A DNA stretch of 7,509 bases from Geobacter sp. (GTDB lineage: Bacteria; Desulfobacterota; Desulfuromonadia; Geobacterales; Pseudopelobacteraceae). The position numbers and the translations under genes are program-made. The DNA is taken from NCBI GenBank assembly GCA_027346925.1, contig DAIERH010000109.1, positions 1 to 7,509 of the forward strand. The letters are read 5' to 3'. The notes beneath the pieces are model-generated. The model had not been told where the DNA came from and made no database searches. It was given only the letters and a program-made list of their open reading frames with translations. Positions 6,339 to 7,509 of the stretch are shown in pieces; position 1 is the stretch's first letter; each line of letters starts with the position of its first letter.

Positions 6339-6944
6339 TCATTTCTGTTCGACGATCTTGACGATTTCAGGCACTGAGCGTGTCAGCACGTCGTGCAGCG
6401 TCCTTTGCAGGACACCCTCCAACAACGGCTCACCGCCGGCAAGCGCCGATTCCGTATGCACTGCCACAAACCGGAGTCTGTTCATGGCGCTGCCGTTTCG
6501 CCACGGCTCCAGCGTCAGTTTCAGCGTACATGCCGCCTCCGTCGTGAAAAAATGTTTTTTTTCATCCAGCCGCAACGCCGCGCTGACGATCCGCGCCCCC
6601 TTCATCACATTTTGCGTCAGCGCCGGTACCAACCGGACAGCATAGCCGGCCGCCTCCAACTCCTGCATGTAGGCGTCCCTGATCTCGTCGGCGGGCGCGA
6701 TGCCGCTCACGATCTCGCCAACCTTTTTACCGTCCTTGCCCGTAATCTCTCCCAGCACCCATTCATTTCCCGAAGACGGTTGAATATCCCGGGCCAGAGA
6801 GAACTCACCGAATCCTCCCCCGGCAACGCCCGTCGCCTCATACATGAAATCGACCCTCTGGTCAGCGGTCGCGCACCCCAGTGCCGAAGACGTTACCACC
6901 AGCAGCACCAGGGCAAGGGTATGTCTCAGTCCGCGCATTGCCAT
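6339..6944 (-). CDS. Small predicted outer-membrane lipoprotein, possibly YajG-like
   Basis: The 201-residue product has a signal peptide ending in SALGC, making Cys24 the likely lipidated residue. The mature part has alternating strands and helices: SLARDIQPSS, then a Lys/Gly-rich turn (TGKDGKKVG), ADEIRDAYMQELEAAGYAVRL, ARIVSAALRLDEKKHFFTTE, and a C-terminal helix ending VPEIVKIVEQK. The order of a short DIR-like strand, a helix with 'LEAAGY', then several strands and a final amphipathic helix resembles YajG-type lipoproteins, but I cannot confirm the family. The start at 6944 has GGAGGAGGG about 8-9 nt upstream; the ATG at 6938 is an alternative two codons inside. This is the first gene of the operon, and its TGA overlaps a possible ATG of the YfdX-like gene. 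The function is unknown; an envelope structural or sensing role is inferred only from its neighbours. Confidence 0.8.
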   Translation of the reverse strand: MAMRGLRHTLALVLLVVTSSALGCATADQRVDFMYEATGVAGGGFGEFSLARDIQPSSGNEWVLGEITGKDGKKVGEIVSGIAPADEIRDAYMQELEAAGYAVRLVPALTQNVMKGARIVSAALRLDEKKHFFTTEAACTLKLTLEPWRNGSAMNRLRFVAVHTESALAGGEPLLEGVLQRTLHDVLTRSVPEIVKIVEQK

Positions 6945-6988
6945 CTACATATCCCTCCTCCCGGCTCTGTCCGGGGGGAACGATGCCA

Positions 6989-7017
6989 TTGCCAATTTGG
7001 GGGCGAATCGCTACAAT
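6989..7017 (+). promoter_or_regulatory. Sigma70-type promoter for the downstream L,D-transpeptidase gene
   Basis: TTGCCA (6989-6994) and TACAAT (7012-7017) are separated by the ideal 17 nt, with 5/6 matches in each box. Transcription would start near 7024, giving a leader of about 27 nt that contains AGGAAGG before the ATG at 7051. On the opposite strand the same boxes overlap only a poor match (TTGTAG, 17 nt, GGCAAT), so no convincing promoter for the leftward operon was found in this 106-bp divergent spacer. Confidence 0.55.
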
Positions 7018-7050
7018 GAACGACATCTTTTCTCCCGCCAGGAAGGAACA

Positions 7051-7509
7051 ATGACCTCTCCATACCATGCGTTTGCCAGGACGGTTGTTGCGTTGATGGC
7101 GCCGTTGTGCCTGCTGCCCGTGCAGCCGGTTCAGGCAGCTGTCCGGCAGCAGGCCGACAAGGTGCTTGTCCTGAAGAGCCAGCGGCTCATGCTGCTGCTG
7201 AAGGACGGCGAAGTACTCAAAAGCTATAGGGTGGCTCTCGGCAGGCGGCCGATCGGCCACAAGCACCGCCAGGGGGACGGGAGAACTCCCGAAGGAACCT
7301 ATGTGGTGGACCGCCGCAATGGGCACAGCAGGTATCACCGTTCCCTGCATATCTCCTACCCCAATGCTGCCGATGTGGCCTATGCCGGCAAACATGGCAC
7401 CGATCCCGGCAAGGACATCATGATCCACGGTCTGCCAAATGGTTATGAGGACCTGGCAGAGGTCCATACCTCAAGAAACTGGACAAAGGGGTGTATTGCC
7501 GTCTCCAAT
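7051..7509 (+). CDS. Small YkuD-family L,D-transpeptidase, C-terminus cut by the right edge
   Basis: The reading frame is open from 7051 to the last base (153 codons, no stop). The protein has a signal peptide (hydrophobic VVALMAPLCLLPV, likely cleavage after VQA at 27-29) and then directly the YkuD catalytic domain without a LysM. The segment VLKSQRLMLLLKDGEVLKSY begins the domain, GDGRTPEGTY (75-84) is the typical substrate-loop motif, IMIHG contains His126, and NWTKGCIAVSN contains the catalytic Cys148. The TKGC form in place of SHGC, and the compact size, place it in a different subgroup from the LysM-containing enzyme at 2929-3843. Only a short C-terminal stretch should be missing, judging from typical lengths. 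AGGAAGG lies 4-10 nt upstream of the ATG. It is transcribed away from the envelope operon. Activity is predicted from the intact motif; cross-linking, amidase-like or attachment activity cannot be told apart. Confidence 0.9.
   Translation, partial: MTSPYHAFARTVVALMAPLCLLPVQPVQAAVRQQADKVLVLKSQRLMLLLKDGEVLKSYRVALGRRPIGHKHRQGDGRTPEGTYVVDRRNGHSRYHRSLHISYPNAADVAYAGKHGTDPGKDIMIHGLPNGYEDLAEVHTSRNWTKGCIAVSN

Noticed and set aside
6555..6562. Run of eight A on the coding strand of the small lipoprotein gene, considered as a phase-variation tract
   Set aside because: It encodes ordinary Glu-Lys-Lys-His in a gene without signs of switching, and runs of eight are common by chance.
7016..7054. 12-codon ORF (MNDIFSPARKEQ) ending in an ATGA overlap with the transpeptidase start
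   Set aside because: It starts inside the -10 box of the best promoter, upstream of the predicted transcription start, and has no well-placed SD, so it is probably not translated.
6862..7467. 201-codon open frame on the minus strand across the divergent spacer
   Set aside because: It overlaps the catalytic part of the plus-strand transpeptidase and the start of the leftward operon, and its product shows no family resemblance.

Overview
The window is a GC-rich bacterial chromosome segment, densely coded on both strands, with Gram-negative envelope genes: an MCE/MlaD-type protein, two predicted lipoproteins, a periplasmic YfdX-like protein and two L,D-transpeptidases. The gene mix and protein style are consistent with a Geobacter-like member of the Desulfuromonadia. 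That placement is inference from family resemblance, because no rRNA or other marker gene is present. No tRNA, rRNA, CRISPR array or insertion sequence was seen.

Layout from left to right. Bases 1-76 (minus) hold the N-terminus of a probable AAA-type ATPase that runs off the left edge. An AT-rich spacer follows. Bases 232-1281 (minus) encode an MCE-domain protein with four copies of a Gly-rich/Asn-Asp motif in its C-terminal helical half. A 218-bp divergent spacer carries two good promoter-like signals that face one another and overlap. Bases 1500-2720 (plus) encode MoeA, the molybdenum insertase of molybdenum cofactor synthesis. A non-coding spacer of about 200 bp between convergent genes contains an imperfect inverted repeat with degenerate 9-bp units.

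Bases 2929-6944 (minus) look like one four-gene operon, transcribed right to left: a small lipoprotein, a YfdX-like exported helical protein, a lipoprotein of the major-royal-jelly/yellow family, and a LysM plus YkuD L,D-transpeptidase. Spacers are 12, 18 and about 35 nt. All four products are predicted to be exported, so the operon is best read as a cell-envelope module of unknown purpose. A second, smaller L,D-transpeptidase of a different subtype is transcribed away from it (7051 to the right edge) from a clear sigma70-like promoter.

The most interesting part is this envelope operon: a royal-jelly-type propeller lipoprotein and a YfdX-like protein co-transcribed with one peptidoglycan transpeptidase and divergent from another. 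The MoeA gene appears to be ordinary housekeeping.
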